A stretch of 64,000 nt of DNA from contig NZ_QKOB01000004.1 of NCBI RefSeq assembly GCF_003226535.1, positions 184,746-248,745 of the forward strand, read 5' to 3'. Below the pieces are notes generated by a model that did not search any database, was not told where the DNA came from, and saw only the letters and a program-made list of their open reading frames with translations. The DNA is from Meiothermus sp. Pnk-1 (GTDB taxonomy: Bacteria; Deinococcota; Deinococci; Deinococcales; Thermaceae). Both the position numbers and the translations under genes were made by a program. Below are positions 26,052-37,210 of the stretch, one piece after another. The first letter of the stretch is position 1; each line of letters begins with the position of its first letter.

Positions 26052-26671
26052 AGCGAATATTGATCATTGACAACTACGACTCCTTCACCTACAACCTGGT
26101 GCAGTACCTGGGCGAGCTGGGCGCGGAGCTCGCGATCTGGCGCAACGACCAGTTCCGGCTCGAGGACGTCGCCGCTTTCGACCCCGACGGGATCGTGGTC
26201 TCTCCCGGTCCCTGCACCCCCAAAGAAGCGGGGCTCTCGGTGCCGCTGATCCGGCGCTACGCCCCCGAGTACCCCATCCTGGGGGTGTGCCTGGGCCACC
26301 AGAGCATCGCCGAGGCCTTCGGAGGGCGGGTGGTGCGGCACAGGCTCATCGTGCACGGCAAGACCAGCCCCATCCAGCACGACGGCAGCGGAATCTTCGC
26401 CGGGCTGCCCACCCCCTTCACCGCTACCCGCTACCACTCGCTGGTAGTCGAGGCGTCGTTTCGCGGCGATAGCTGGGAGGACTTGCCGCCGGAGCTTCGG
26501 GTGAATGCTTGGGTAGACGAGGCCGGAGGGCGTACGGTGATGGGCCTCGAGCACACCCGCTACCCCACCTACGGGGTACAGTTCCACCCCGAGAGCATCC
26601 TCACCGAGCTGGGGCGGCGGATCCTGGGCAACTTTCTTGAGCGGTGTCACCCGCCTATGGCCCGTTCTTAG
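26048..26671 (+). CDS. trpG: TrpG, anthranilate synthase glutaminase
   Basis: A 207-residue class I glutamine amidotransferase feeding ammonia to TrpE; such proteins can also serve PabB. Motifs: IDNYDSFTYNLVQYLGELG, VVSPGPCTPKEAG, the catalytic Cys in LGVCLGHQSIAEAFGG and the His-Glu pair in GVQFHPESILTE. Its ATG overlaps the trpS stop (ATGA). Confidence 0.95.
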   Translation: MKRILIIDNYDSFTYNLVQYLGELGAELAIWRNDQFRLEDVAAFDPDGIVVSPGPCTPKEAGLSVPLIRRYAPEYPILGVCLGHQSIAEAFGGRVVRHRLIVHGKTSPIQHDGSGIFAGLPTPFTATRYHSLVVEASFRGDSWEDLPPELRVNAWVDEAGGRTVMGLEHTRYPTYGVQFHPESILTELGRRILGNFLERCHPPMARS

Positions 26672-26694
26672 GCGGTGGCGATAAGCTATCGGCA

Positions 26695-27507
26695 ATGGTT
26701 TCGGTAATCGTGCCCACCCACAACCGCCAAGCTCTGCTCGAGCGCAAGCTGCAAGCGCTGGAGGGGCAAGAGGGCGAGTTCGAGGTGATCGTGGTCGCGG
26801 ATGGCTGCACCGACGGCACGGTGGAATGGCTGGAGCGCTATCCGGCGGGGTTTCCGCTTCGGCGGCTCGAGACCGAGGGAAAGGGTGCGGCCCACGCCCG
26901 CAACCGGGGGGCGGAGATAGCCCGAGGGGATATCCTGCTGTTTTCCGATGATGACGTGATCCCTCGCCCGGGGTGGATCGTGGCGCACCAAAGGGCGCAC
27001 TCCAGGCCCAACACCGTAGCGGTGGGCCGCTTGCTGCTCCCGCCGGGGCTCAAAGGCAGCGGAGCCGCCGAGCTACCCGGGCCTCCCCTCTTCTGGTGGA
27101 ACGCTACCGGCAACAACACCAGCCTGCCCAAAGCCCTGTTCGAGGAAGTGGGGGGCTATGACAGCGCGCACTTCGCGGGTTACGGAGGGGAGGATCCCGA
27201 CCTTGCCTACCGGCTTAGGAAGGCCGGGGCGCGATTTGTGTTCCTCAGGGAAGCCGAGGCCATCCACGAGGCCTGGGACTACCAAAACAGCGCCCTGCGG
27301 CGGGCGCGTAGCGCTGGAGCAGCCCACATGCGGCTTTACCGCAAATACGACGATGCGGCCATCGCCTGGGCGCTGGGGGTTCACCCGGTACTGCTGGTGC
27401 TTAAGATGACCCTTCTGCCCTGGACCAAGCGGCTTTGGGGTCCTCGGGGCGATTACGAGCTGGCCTATGCCTGGGGCGCTTGGGAGGAGTACCGCGCGGC
27501 GAAGTAA
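26695..27507 (+). CDS. family 2 glycosyltransferase 1
   Basis: A 270-residue GT-A fold transferase: VSVIVPTHNRQALLERKL, ADGCTDGTVEWL, AHARNRGAEIARGDILLF, the DxD-type SDDDVIPRPG and GYGGEDPDLAYRLRKAG for the ED catalytic region. No membrane segment is seen. Start ATG 26695 is the point where family similarity begins; the open frame extends upstream into trpG. It probably adds sugars to a cell-surface polysaccharide or lipid. Its place between trpG and trpD is unusual. Confidence 0.88.
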   Translation: MVSVIVPTHNRQALLERKLQALEGQEGEFEVIVVADGCTDGTVEWLERYPAGFPLRRLETEGKGAAHARNRGAEIARGDILLFSDDDVIPRPGWIVAHQRAHSRPNTVAVGRLLLPPGLKGSGAAELPGPPLFWWNATGNNTSLPKALFEEVGGYDSAHFAGYGGEDPDLAYRLRKAGARFVFLREAEAIHEAWDYQNSALRRARSAGAAHMRLYRKYDDAAIAWALGVHPVLLVLKMTLLPWTKRLWGPRGDYELAYAWGAWEEYRAAK

Positions 27508-27512
27508 AGGTC

Positions 27513-28400
27513 ATGGAGCTCAGCGTCATCATCCCTACCCATAACCGGGCCTCCCTGGTGAGCCGGGTGACGCGGGCGTTTCTGGCCGAGAAGGGGGTGG
27601 AGTTCGAGGTGATCGTGGTGGACGACGGCTCGAGCGACGACACCGCCGAGCGCCTTGGCGCCATACCAGACCCCCGGCTCCGCCTCGTCCGCCAGCCCAA
27701 CCAGAAGCTGGCCGCCGCCCGCAACCGCGGCCTGCAAGAGGCCCGCGGAACCCATGTGCTCTTCAACGACGACGACATCATCCCCGAGCCGGGGTTTCTG
27801 CTCGCCCACCTCGAGGCCCATCGCCTCTATCCCGGTTCGGCCATCGTGAGTCGGGTCCGGGTGCCCGACGCGGTGGCCCGCACCCCCTTCCAGCGCTACT
27901 GGCAAGCCCGCCTACACGCCGGAACCGATCCGCTCAAACCCGGGCAGATCCTGGGAAAAGGCGGCTTTTGGGCGGCCAGCATCTCGTTTTTGCGGCAAGA
28001 TCTGCCCGAGCGGCCCTTCGGCGAGTTTCCCGCATACGGCTGGGAAGAGCACGAGCTGGGGTTGCGGCTGTGGCGCCGGGGGGTTCGGCCCCGGTTCTGG
28101 CCCAAGGCCCAGGCCTGGCACTACGACCCGGTAACCCTCGAGGCCATGCTGGAAAAATGGCGGAGCATGGGCCGCATGGCCTGGAGGTTTTACGCGACCC
28201 ACAAAAGCCTCGAGGTGGCCCTCTGGACGGGAACCCACCCCCTCTCCCTGGCGCTGAAACGCTGGCTTTACCCCTGGAGCAAGGCCGAAGCGCTCCTGGC
28301 CGAGCGCTTCTGGGAGGAGCGCGAAGGGGCTGCGGGCAAGTACAGGTTCCTGCTCGAGGCTGCTTATACCCAAGGGCTCCTGGAAGGACGCCTCCGATGA
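27513..28400 (+). CDS. family 2 glycosyltransferase 2
   Basis: A 295-residue GT2 enzyme that parallels its neighbour: MELSVIIPTHNRASLVS, VVDDGSSDDTAERL, LAAARNRGLQEARGTHVL, FNDDDIIPEPG and GWEEHELGLRLWRRG. It begins 5 bp after the first GT gene. The C-terminal LALKRWLYPWSKAEALLAE matches a similar stretch (LVLKMTLLPWTKRLWGPR) in the first GT, suggesting tandem duplication and divergence. The acceptor is unknown. Confidence 0.88.
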   Translation: MELSVIIPTHNRASLVSRVTRAFLAEKGVEFEVIVVDDGSSDDTAERLGAIPDPRLRLVRQPNQKLAAARNRGLQEARGTHVLFNDDDIIPEPGFLLAHLEAHRLYPGSAIVSRVRVPDAVARTPFQRYWQARLHAGTDPLKPGQILGKGGFWAASISFLRQDLPERPFGEFPAYGWEEHELGLRLWRRGVRPRFWPKAQAWHYDPVTLEAMLEKWRSMGRMAWRFYATHKSLEVALWTGTHPLSLALKRWLYPWSKAEALLAERFWEEREGAAGKYRFLLEAAYTQGLLEGRLR

Positions 28401-29266
28401 ACCCCCCGTTGGTCTGGATCCTGTTGCTCAACTACCGCCAATGGCAGGATACCCTCGACTGCCTGGCCGCCCTGGATCGGCTGGACTATCCCCACTTTCG
28501 CGTGCTGGTGGTGGACAATGCCTCGCCCAACGACTCGGTGGTGCGCTTGCGGCAGGCCCGACCCCAGCTCGAGTTGCTGACGCTGCCCAGCAACCGAGGG
28601 TTCGCGGGGGGAAACAACCCCGGTCTGCGCTTGGCGCTCGAGCGCGGGGCGGAGTATGTGTGGCTGTTGAACCCAGACACCCGGCCAGATCCAGCGGCGT
28701 TGGGCCAGATGGTAGCGCTGGCCGAAGCAGACCCCGGTCTGGGGGCAGTAGGGGCGGTGCTGTACGAGATGGAGCGGCCTGAACGGGTCCAGGCCTGGGG
28801 AGGAGGAGAAGTCAGCCTCCTTTGGGGTCAGATCCGCCTGTTGACCGCTCCTGATCGGCTGTCGCGGCTAAGCTATATCAGCGGGGCTAGCCTGTTGCTG
28901 CGCGGGGCGGCGCTGAGGTCGGTCGGCTTTCTGGACGAAGGGTTTTTTATCTACGGCGAGGACGTGGATTTGGGGCTGCGCATGCGTCGGGCCGGATGGC
29001 GCTTGGGGGTGGCCCCCGCCGCCCGAGTCTGGCACCGGGGCGGCAGCTCCTGGGGCAAGGACCATACCACCGCCGATGAACACTTCGCCGCCTACAACAC
29101 CCGGCTCTGGCGCAAACACAGCCCAATCCCCCTGCTGGCGGTGGCCGGGTACACCCTGTTTTGGACCCTGGAGTACGGCTTGAGGCGGCGGTGGGCCAGC
29201 CTGGCCGCCCTGTGGCGGGGCGTACGCCGGGGTTGGCGGCTGCCGTTGGAGGAAGACCATGGATGA
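28397..29266 (+). CDS. family 2 glycosyltransferase 3 (rhamnosyltransferase-like)
   Basis: A 289-residue GT2 of the WbbL/rhamnosyltransferase type: VWILLLNYRQWQDTLDCL, VLVVDNASPNDSV, SNRGFAGGNNPGLRLAL, WLLNPDTRPDPAAL, SGASLLLRGAALRSVGF and FIYGEDVDLGLRMRRAGW. It belongs to a different subgroup from the two preceding enzymes. Its ATG overlaps the previous stop (ATGA) and its end overlaps trpD by 8 bp, so it is tightly built into the operon. Possible membrane-association helix at residues about 240-260. Confidence 0.9.
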   Translation: MNPPLVWILLLNYRQWQDTLDCLAALDRLDYPHFRVLVVDNASPNDSVVRLRQARPQLELLTLPSNRGFAGGNNPGLRLALERGAEYVWLLNPDTRPDPAALGQMVALAEADPGLGAVGAVLYEMERPERVQAWGGGEVSLLWGQIRLLTAPDRLSRLSYISGASLLLRGAALRSVGFLDEGFFIYGEDVDLGLRMRRAGWRLGVAPAARVWHRGGSSWGKDHTTADEHFAAYNTRLWRKHSPIPLLAVAGYTLFWTLEYGLRRRWASLAALWRGVRRGWRLPLEEDHG

Positions 29267-30299
29267 ACTCAAAAAAGCTTTACACGCCGAGCCGCTCACT
29301 CAAGACGAGGCCTACCGGCTGATGCTCCGGATCATGGCGGGTGACCTGACCCCGGCCCAGACCGCGGGGGTGCTGATCGCCCTGCGGGTGCGGGGGGAGA
29401 CCTTGGAGGAGATCACCGGCTTCGCCCGGGGGATGCGCGAGGCGGCGGTGCCGGTGCGGGTCGCGCGCAAGCCCCTCTTGGACATCGTGGGTACCGGCGG
29501 GGTGGCGCCGGATGCCTTCAACATCTCGACCACCACCTGCTTCGTGGCCGCGGCGGGGGGGGTGGCGGTGGCCAAGCACGGCAACCGGGCGGCCTCCTCG
29601 CGCTCGGGTTCCTTCGACCTGATCGAAGCCCTGGGGATCAGGATCGACCTTCCTCCCGAGCGGGTGGCCGAGGCCATCGAGACCCTAGGGATTGGCTTTC
29701 TCTTCGCCCGCAACCACCACCCGGCGATGCGCTTTGTGGCCCCGGTGCGGGCGGAGCTGGGGGTGCGCACGGTGTTCAATCTGCTGGGGCCTCTGACCAA
29801 CCCGGCCTTCGCCACCCACAACCTGGTGGGGGTCTCGAGCCCTGCCCTGCTCGAGCCTTTTGCGCAGGCACTGCACAACCTAGGTTCGGAGGCGGCGATG
29901 GTGGTGCACGGCGAGGCCCAGCTCTCGACCGGAACGGTAGGGGTGGACGAACTCGTACTGGGGCGCAATCAGGTGGCCGAGATCCGCGGGGGGCGGATGC
30001 GCACCTACACCCTCCACCCCGAGGAAGTAGGGCTCGAGCCCGCCCCCTACGAGGCCATTAAAGGCGGCACGCCGCAGGAAAACGCCGCCATCGCCCGGGC
30101 CATCCTCGCCGGGGAGGAAAAAGGCCCCAAACGCGACGCGGTGCTCATGAACGCGGGGGCCGCTTTTTATCTGGTGGGCAAGACCACCACCCTTCGCGAA
30201 GGGGTGGCGCTGGCCAAGGAGATCCTGGAGGACAAAACCGCGCTCGAGTTGCTGGAGAAGCTGGTCGGGTTTAGCGGGTCGCCAAAAACCGCAAGCTGA
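29259..30299 (+). CDS. trpD: TrpD, anthranilate phosphoribosyltransferase
   Basis: A 346-residue enzyme adding PRPP to anthranilate. Signature segments: DIVGTGGVAPDAFNIST (PRPP binding), VAVAKHGNRAASSRSGSFDL, FLFARNHHPAMRFVAPVRAE, FNLLGPLTNPA and GVDELVLG. It starts inside the last codons of the third glycosyltransferase, which couples the two. trpA, trpB, trpC and trpF are not in this window. The 3' end overlaps a convergent membrane protein gene by 29 bp. Confidence 0.96.
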   Translation: MDELKKALHAEPLTQDEAYRLMLRIMAGDLTPAQTAGVLIALRVRGETLEEITGFARGMREAAVPVRVARKPLLDIVGTGGVAPDAFNISTTTCFVAAAGGVAVAKHGNRAASSRSGSFDLIEALGIRIDLPPERVAEAIETLGIGFLFARNHHPAMRFVAPVRAELGVRTVFNLLGPLTNPAFATHNLVGVSSPALLEPFAQALHNLGSEAAMVVHGEAQLSTGTVGVDELVLGRNQVAEIRGGRMRTYTLHPEEVGLEPAPYEAIKGGTPQENAAIARAILAGEEKGPKRDAVLMNAGAAFYLVGKTTTLREGVALAKEILEDKTALELLEKLVGFSGSPKTAS

Positions 30300-30666
30300 G
30301 CAGCAAGGCGATGAAGCTGGCCCAAAACAGGTATGGCCCCACTTTTTCAGGCGGCCTATGCAGGCTGCGGCGGAACCAGCCCTGGGGGGCCTCGAGCCCG
30401 CCCACAAAGTGCAGCAGCGCTGCGGTAAGCGTCCCGTAGGTGAGGTGAAGCCAGGTGTTGCGCAAACCGAAGACCCCCAGCACGACCTCGAGCCCCACCT
30501 GGGCAATGGCGGTCCAGGCCAAAAAGCGAAAAACCCTAAACTCCCGCGCGGTGGGCTCGCGCAGCAAAAGGCGAAGCCCCAGCAGCGCGAAGAGCGCCAA
30601 CCCCACCAACAACACCAAAGCGGCGAGGCCCCGCAGCAGGATCAACCCGGTCAGCAGCGCTTCCAT
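30271..30666 (-). CDS. small integral membrane protein, unknown
   Basis: A 131-residue protein with about four hydrophobic helices (residues 5-33, 48-68, 74-90, 108-127) joined by short basic loops. GGAGGGG lies 3 nt before the ATG. No conserved polar or metal-binding motif identifies a function. It is convergent with trpD and overlaps its 3' end. The 200 bp upstream to gyrB contain no further gene. Confidence 0.65.
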   Translation of the reverse strand: MEALLTGLILLRGLAALVLLVGLALFALLGLRLLLREPTAREFRVFRFLAWTAIAQVGLEVVLGVFGLRNTWLHLTYGTLTAALLHFVGGLEAPQGWFRRSLHRPPEKVGPYLFWASFIALLLSLRFLATR

Positions 30667-30769
30667 ATCCCCCTCCTCGCGCGGAGACGGACTTCCTCGT
30701 TCAAGCCAGGGTGCCCCCCAAGACGACTTGGGCGTACCCCTACCAATCCCCGCGGGCCAAAACCTGTGA

Positions 30770-32803
<2,034 letters not shown>

Positions 32804-32809
32804 TGGCGG

Positions 32810-33025
32810 GGATCGTCCCCTAGGTGTACGGGCGTAGCCCGTCCCAAAGGGAATCTACCTCTGGGTGTACAGCCATAGGCTGTCCCGAGACGCTTCCTTC
32901 GCCGCCGGTAGGCGGGGTAGGGAATCTACCTCCGGGTGAAAAAACCCCCGCGTTTAGCGTCTGGCGTTTTGCGTATTGCGTACGACGTACGGCGTCAATA
33001 CAACCCAACGCCCCAAAAATTTGCC
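32810..33025 (-). repeat. second composite repeat cluster, inverted relative to the first
   Basis: Between gyrB and uvrB lie about two and a half hairpin units (GGGCTACGCCC-type stems with GGTAGATTCCC), then a heptad array of the form GCGTNNN (about 32949-32995). A tail resembling the start of the cluster at 21460 follows. Order and relative orientation of the parts match the first cluster when read on the minus strand. The interrupting GCGGCGAAGGAAGCG segment is also shared. No gene is supported here. Confidence 0.75.
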
Positions 33026-33037
33026 GGTGTGGCAGGA

Positions 33038-33065
33038 TTGTATTCTGATATAGACAGAATATAGC
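33038..33065 (+). promoter_or_regulatory. uvrB promoter region with inverted repeat
   Basis: TTGTAT (33038-33043), 16 bp and TATAGC (33060-33065) flank the inverted repeat ATTCTG-N7-CAGAAT (33042-33060). A second possible -10, TAGAGT (33075-33080), lies 9 nt before the uvrB ATG. The repeat is a candidate damage-response operator. Confidence 0.45.
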
Positions 33066-33089
33066 CATCTCCGGTAGAGTAGAGAATCT

Positions 33090-35093
33090 ATGTTCCGCTA
33101 CCGAGGCCCCGAACCCAAAGGCGATCAGCCCAAGGCCATTGCCCAGCTCACCGAGGCCATCCAGGACGGCGAACGCTTTGTGACGCTGCTCGGGGCCACC
33201 GGAACCGGCAAGACCGTGACCATGGCCCAGACCATCGCCGCCCTAGGCCGCCCGGCGCTGGTACTCGCCCCCAACAAGGTGCTGGCGGCCCAGCTTGCCT
33301 CGGAGTTCCGCGAGCTCTTCCCGGAGAACGCGGTGGAATACTTCATCAGCTACTACGACTACTACCAGCCCGAGGCTTACGTGCCGGGGCGCGACCTCTA
33401 CATCGAGAAGGACGCCAGCATCAACCCCGAGATCGAGCGGCTGCGCCACTCCACCACCCGCAGCCTCCTCACCCGGCGGGATGTGATCGTGGTGGCCTCG
33501 GTCTCGGCCATTTACGGCCTAGGGAGCCCGGAGGACTACCGGAACATGAGCCTGGTGGTGGAGGTGGGGCAAAACCTGCCCCGCGAGGTTCTCCTCGAGC
33601 GGCTAGTGGACCTTCAGTATGAGCGAGGGGACCTCCAGCTCGAGCCCGGCAAGTTCCGCGCCAAAGGCGAGGTGCTCGAGGTCTGGCCCGCCTACGAGAC
33701 CGAGCCCATCCGCATCGAGATGTGGGGGGATACCCTGGAGCGCATCAGCGTGACCCATCCGGTCACCGGGGAACGGCTCAAAGACCTCCCCGGTTTCGTC
33801 CTCCTCTCCGCCACCCACTACGCCACGCCGGAAGCCCGGCTCAAGGAGGCCATCCCCCAGATCAAGGCCGACCTCGAGGTGCGGCTGCGCGAGCTGGAGG
33901 AGCAGGGTAAGCTCCTCGAGGCCCAGCGGCTCAAGGAGCGCACCCTCTACGACCTGGAGATGCTCGAGGTGATGGGCACCTGCCCGGGCATCGAGAACTA
34001 CAGCCGTTACCTCTCCGGCAAGGCCCCCGGTGAGCCGCCCTACACGCTGCTGGATTACTTCCCCGAGGATTACCTGACCTTCCTCGACGAGTCGCACGTG
34101 ACGGTGCCGCAGCTGCGGGGGATGTACAACGGCGACTACATGCGTAAAAAGACCCTGGTGGACTACGGCTTTCGCCTGCCCTCGGCCCTCGATAACCGCC
34201 CCTTGCGCTTCAATGAGTTCCTCGAGCGGGTGGGGCAGGTGCTATTCGTCTCGGCTACCCCCGGCCCTTACGAGCGAGAGGTCTCGGGGCGAACCGTCGA
34301 GCAGATCATCCGGCCCACCGGGCTCTTAGACCCCAAGGTCACCATCAAACCGGCCCGGGGCCAGATCGAAGACCTGATGGGGGCCATCCGCGCCCGTGCG
34401 GCCAAGAAGGAGCGGGTGCTGGTCACGGTGCTTACCGTGCGGATGGCCGAGGAGCTGACCAACTACTTGGTCGAACACGGGATCCGGGCCCGCTACCTGC
34501 ACCACGAGCTCGACGCCTTCGAGCGCCAGGCCCTCCTGCGCGACCTGCGGCTGGGCCACTTCGACTGCCTGGTGGGCATCAACCTGCTGCGCGAGGGCCT
34601 GGACCTGCCGGAGGTGAGCCTGGTGGCCATCCTCGACGCCGACAAGACCGGCTTTTTGCGCAGCGAGCGTTCGCTCATCCAGACCATCGGGCGGGCGGCC
34701 CGTAACGCCGAGGGCGAGGTCTACCTCTACGCCGAGACGGTGAGCGAGGCCATGCGGGTTGCGGTAGAGGAGACCAACCGCCGCCGGGCCATCCAGGAGG
34801 CGTATAACCAGGCGCACGGCATCACCCCACAGACCGTGCAGAAGTCGGTGCGGAAGGTGATCCGGCCCGACGACTACGAAGAAGAAGCCGCCCAAGCCCC
34901 CCTCGAGCGCCCCGAGGATCTGCGCGAGGCCCTCTTGAACTTGGAGGAGGAGATGTGGCGGGCCTCCGAAGCGCTGGACTTCGAGCGGGCGGCCCTTATC
35001 CGCGACCAGATGCGCAGCCTCGAGGCCCGGCTATTGGGCCTGCCCGAGCCCACCAACGCCGGCAAGCCGCGGCGGGGGAGAAGGCGGAGATAA
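33090..35093 (+). CDS. uvrB: UvrB, excinuclease ABC subunit B
   Basis: The 667-residue damage-verification helicase of nucleotide excision repair. Walker A is [15 protein letters not shown]; the beta-hairpin that probes DNA is [37 protein letters not shown] and [14 protein letters not shown] are SF2 motifs, with QTIGRAARN as motif VI. The C-terminal UVR domain (residues about 615-650) binds UvrC. Full length and intact. Confidence 0.97.
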   Translation: MFRYRGPEPKGDQPKAIAQLTEAIQDGERFVTLLGATGTGKTVTMAQTIAALGRPALVLAPNKVLAAQLASEFRELFPENAVEYFISYYDYYQPEAYVPGRDLYIEKDASINPEIERLRHSTTRSLLTRRDVIVVASVSAIYGLGSPEDYRNMSLVVEVGQNLPREVLLERLVDLQYERGDLQLEPGKFRAKGEVLEVWPAYETEPIRIEMWGDTLERISVTHPVTGERLKDLPGFVLLSATHYATPEARLKEAIPQIKADLEVRLRELEEQGKLLEAQRLKERTLYDLEMLEVMGTCPGIENYSRYLSGKAPGEPPYTLLDYFPEDYLTFLDESHVTVPQLRGMYNGDYMRKKTLVDYGFRLPSALDNRPLRFNEFLERVGQVLFVSATPGPYEREVSGRTVEQIIRPTGLLDPKVTIKPARGQIEDLMGAIRARAAKKERVLVTVLTVRMAEELTNYLVEHGIRARYLHHELDAFERQALLRDLRLGHFDCLVGINLLREGLDLPEVSLVAILDADKTGFLRSERSLIQTIGRAARNAEGEVYLYAETVSEAMRVAVEETNRRRAIQEAYNQAHGITPQTVQKSVRKVIRPDDYEEEAAQAPLERPEDLREALLNLEEEMWRASEALDFERAALIRDQMRSLEARLLGLPEPTNAGKPRRGRRRR

Positions 35094-35097
35094 GCGC

Positions 35098-35246
35098 AGG
35101 GGCGAAAACCGATGAAGATGAACGCCCTTTAGCCAATACCACATAAGCCGGATATTCCCCAGGGACTAAGATGGAAGCGCGAGGGGGTGCAGGTACCCAA
35201 CACGCCCTCAGGGTAAGCGCTGTCGTGGTATCGGCTTCAAGAGCCG
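35098..35246 (+). ncRNA. candidate structured 5' leader of the DUF4384 gene
   Basis: Between uvrB and the next gene are several consistent pairings. AGCGC (35176-35180) pairs with GCGCT (35217-35221), enclosing GAGGGGGTG (35181-35189) with CACGCCCTC (35201-35209). The loop TACCC (35194-35198) can pair with GGGTA (35211-35215), giving a pseudoknot. A separate hairpin CGGCT-TCAAG-AGCCG (35232-35246) precedes the ribosome site. An upstream stem AGGGGCG/CGCCCTT (35098-35129) may belong to uvrB. It matches no riboswitch class I know. Confidence 0.35.
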
Positions 35247-35263
35247 CATCGGAAACGAGGTGA

Positions 35264-36532
35264 ATGGGTATCATTATGAGAAAAGCCTTAGCCTTTCTGT
35301 TGACCGGCCTGGCTACTTTGGCCGCCGCTCAGGTTCGCCCGCAGAGCATCATCGTCAACCCCACGCCCCCGGCGGACCTGCAGGTGCGGGTGTGGGTGGA
35401 CCGCGACCCGAGCGGTCAAGGAAACCCGGTGTACGACTTCGGGGAGCCCATCTACGTCTCGGTGCAGGTGACCCAAGACGCCTATGTCTACCTCTTCAGC
35501 GTGCGGGCCACCGGCGAGATCGTGGGCATCCTGCCCAACGCCTACGACCAGGACAACTTCCTGCGGGCCGGTGAGGTGCGCACCTACCCCCCGGCGGGGG
35601 CGCAGTACAGCTTCACCGTAGCCCCTCCGGCGGGGCAGGACCGGGTGCTGGCGGTGGCCAGCCGCCGTCCGCTGGACGTCTCCGAGATCGTGGACATCCA
35701 GACCGGCCAGGCCCGCATCCAGGGGGTGCAGAACCTGGCCAGAGCCCTTTCCATCGTGGTCACCCCGGTGCCTCGGCAGGACTGGGTGAGCGATGAGGCC
35801 TACTTCATCGCCGGCCAGCTCCCCCCGCCGCCGACCGCGACGCTCAGTGTGGACTCCAACCCGCGCGGGGCCACCGTGCGGCTGAACGGGCAGGTGGTGG
35901 GCAACACTCCCTTGACCCTCACCATCGACGCCGAGCCAACTACCGTGGAGGTCTCGAGGGCCGGTTACCCTACCTACCGCACCAGCATCAGCCCGCGGGT
36001 GGGGGAGCAGGTCCGGGTCTATGCCGACTTGCAGGCGCTGTTGGTCAGCCGGATTGTGGTGGACGCCAACATCCGGGGGGCCCAGGTATACATCGACGGG
36101 CGCTTCGTAGGAAACGTCCCGGTGAACGTCACCGCCACGCCGGGCAACCGCGTGGTGGAGGTGCGGGCCGGGGGCTACACCACCTTCCGCACCACCGTCA
36201 ACCTGCGGCCCGGCGAGACCGAGCGGGTCTACGCTACCCTGCGGGCCGTCACCCCGCCGCCCCAACCCAACCCGCCCATTGTGGTGCCGGCCCCCAACGT
36301 CCCTACCGGGCGGATCACCTATACCTGCCAGGGTGGGCGCCTGGTGGTTAATTACGCCACCCCCAACTTAGTGCAGGTCTTTTATAACGATGACTTCCAA
36401 GATTTGCCCTTGACCCAAAGCGGAGGAACCCTGGTTTACTCGAACGGCACCTACACCTGGCAACTTCGGGGAGGCATCGGCTCATTCTTCGTCCGGGGCG
36501 GACAGGTCCGTAGCGGCTGCCGCCCGCAGTAG
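35264..36532 (+). CDS. exported DUF4384-PEGA-PEGA-MliC protein
   Basis: A 422-residue secreted protein. A signal peptide ends about residue 26 (TLAAAQ). Residues about 30-190 form a DUF4384 domain (YDFGEPIYVSVQVTQDAYVY, then VGILPNAYDQDNFLRAGEV). Two PEGA modules follow (about 195-265 and 266-335: LSVDSNPRGATVRLNGQVVG and VDANIRGAQVYIDGRFVGN). After a Pro linker the last 75 residues resemble MliC lysozyme-inhibitor domains, with a Cys at each end. GAGGTGA abuts ATG 35264; ATG 35276 is an alternative start with a cleaner signal. A lipoprotein with the same last domain is encoded at 37211. Confidence 0.85.
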   Translation: MGIIMRKALAFLLTGLATLAAAQVRPQSIIVNPTPPADLQVRVWVDRDPSGQGNPVYDFGEPIYVSVQVTQDAYVYLFSVRATGEIVGILPNAYDQDNFLRAGEVRTYPPAGAQYSFTVAPPAGQDRVLAVASRRPLDVSEIVDIQTGQARIQGVQNLARALSIVVTPVPRQDWVSDEAYFIAGQLPPPPTATLSVDSNPRGATVRLNGQVVGNTPLTLTIDAEPTTVEVSRAGYPTYRTSISPRVGEQVRVYADLQALLVSRIVVDANIRGAQVYIDGRFVGNVPVNVTATPGNRVVEVRAGGYTTFRTTVNLRPGETERVYATLRAVTPPPQPNPPIVVPAPNVPTGRITYTCQGGRLVVNYATPNLVQVFYNDDFQDLPLTQSGGTLVYSNGTYTWQLRGGIGSFFVRGGQVRSGCRPQ

Positions 36533-36541
36533 TATGGGGTT

Positions 36542-36569
36542 GGGCGGGCTTTCCTAGGAAAGCCCGCCC
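36542..36569 (+). terminator. strong hairpin after DUF4384 gene
   Basis: A perfect 14-bp stem (GGGCGGGCTTTCCT and its complement) without unpaired loop bases at DNA level, 9 bp past the stop. It is followed by TAAACTTTA rather than a pure T run, so it may terminate inefficiently. Confidence 0.6.
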
Positions 36570-36617
36570 CTAAACTTTAGCTCACTAACATGCCATCAGC
36601 TCAAGGAGGAATACTGT

Positions 36618-37196
36618 ATGGCCATGAAAAAACTCGCTTTTCTTGGTCTAGCTGGACTGTTGGTCGGCCTCATTAGCGCGTGCAGTGGGATCGTCGAAGT
36701 AATAGTTCGGTTGCCCATTGACTTTGGCCAGGGAAACAAACTGGTCATTACCAATGCTCGCCTGTCCACCAATTACTACGACGGCAACAGCAGCAACCCT
36801 ACCTACTACATCTGCGATAACAAGACGACTATCATCACCTACAGCTTTACCTACAATGACCCCTTCTACTTTGGGGGTTGGAGCTCGCAACTTAGAGGAT
36901 ACGCATCAGGCGAAGTTAAGGGGCAGGTCAACTTTTCGGCGAACGATCCGCGTAACAATGTCGCTACCCGTACCGTGACCGTAGATTATCAGGTTTACCC
37001 AGGGGCCGTACCGCTCAATAATGGGACAGGTGCGTCTGTTCAATCCAGCGGCGTATCAGCCCAATCCATTATCGTCGTTCCCAACCCCTCCATCGTCGGC
37101 AGAACCTATGTTGATATCTTGGTAAAGGGTGCGAATGGGGCAGCCGACTTGACAGGTACGGTAGGCCCGCTGAAGGTCATCGACAACTGCCCATAG
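36618..37196 (+). CDS. lipoprotein of unknown function
   Basis: A 192-residue lipoprotein: signal residues 1-21 with lipobox LISAC (Cys22). The mature part is Asn/Tyr/Thr-rich and looks all-beta (NARLSTNYYDGNSSNPTYY, then VTVDYQVYPGAVP). Two further Cys (in YYICDN and DNCP at the end) may form a disulfide. AAGGAGG precedes the ATG. It lies between two genes encoding MliC-like domains, 14 bp before the second. No family recognised. Confidence 0.7.
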   Translation: MAMKKLAFLGLAGLLVGLISACSGIVEVIVRLPIDFGQGNKLVITNARLSTNYYDGNSSNPTYYICDNKTTIITYSFTYNDPFYFGGWSSQLRGYASGEVKGQVNFSANDPRNNVATRTVTVDYQVYPGAVPLNNGTGASVQSSGVSAQSIIVVPNPSIVGRTYVDILVKGANGAADLTGTVGPLKVIDNCP

Positions 37197-37210
37197 GCTA
37201 GGAGAGCCAG

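Noticed and set aside
33042..33060. LexA/SOS box before uvrB
   Set aside because: The inner CTG/CAG are separated by 7 bp, not the E. coli spacing, and no lexA context is available; kept only as an unnamed inverted repeat.
35098..35250. Known riboswitch (c-di-GMP, SAM, preQ1) before the DUF4384 gene
   Set aside because: The conserved core sequences of these classes are absent; only a generic structured leader can be claimed.
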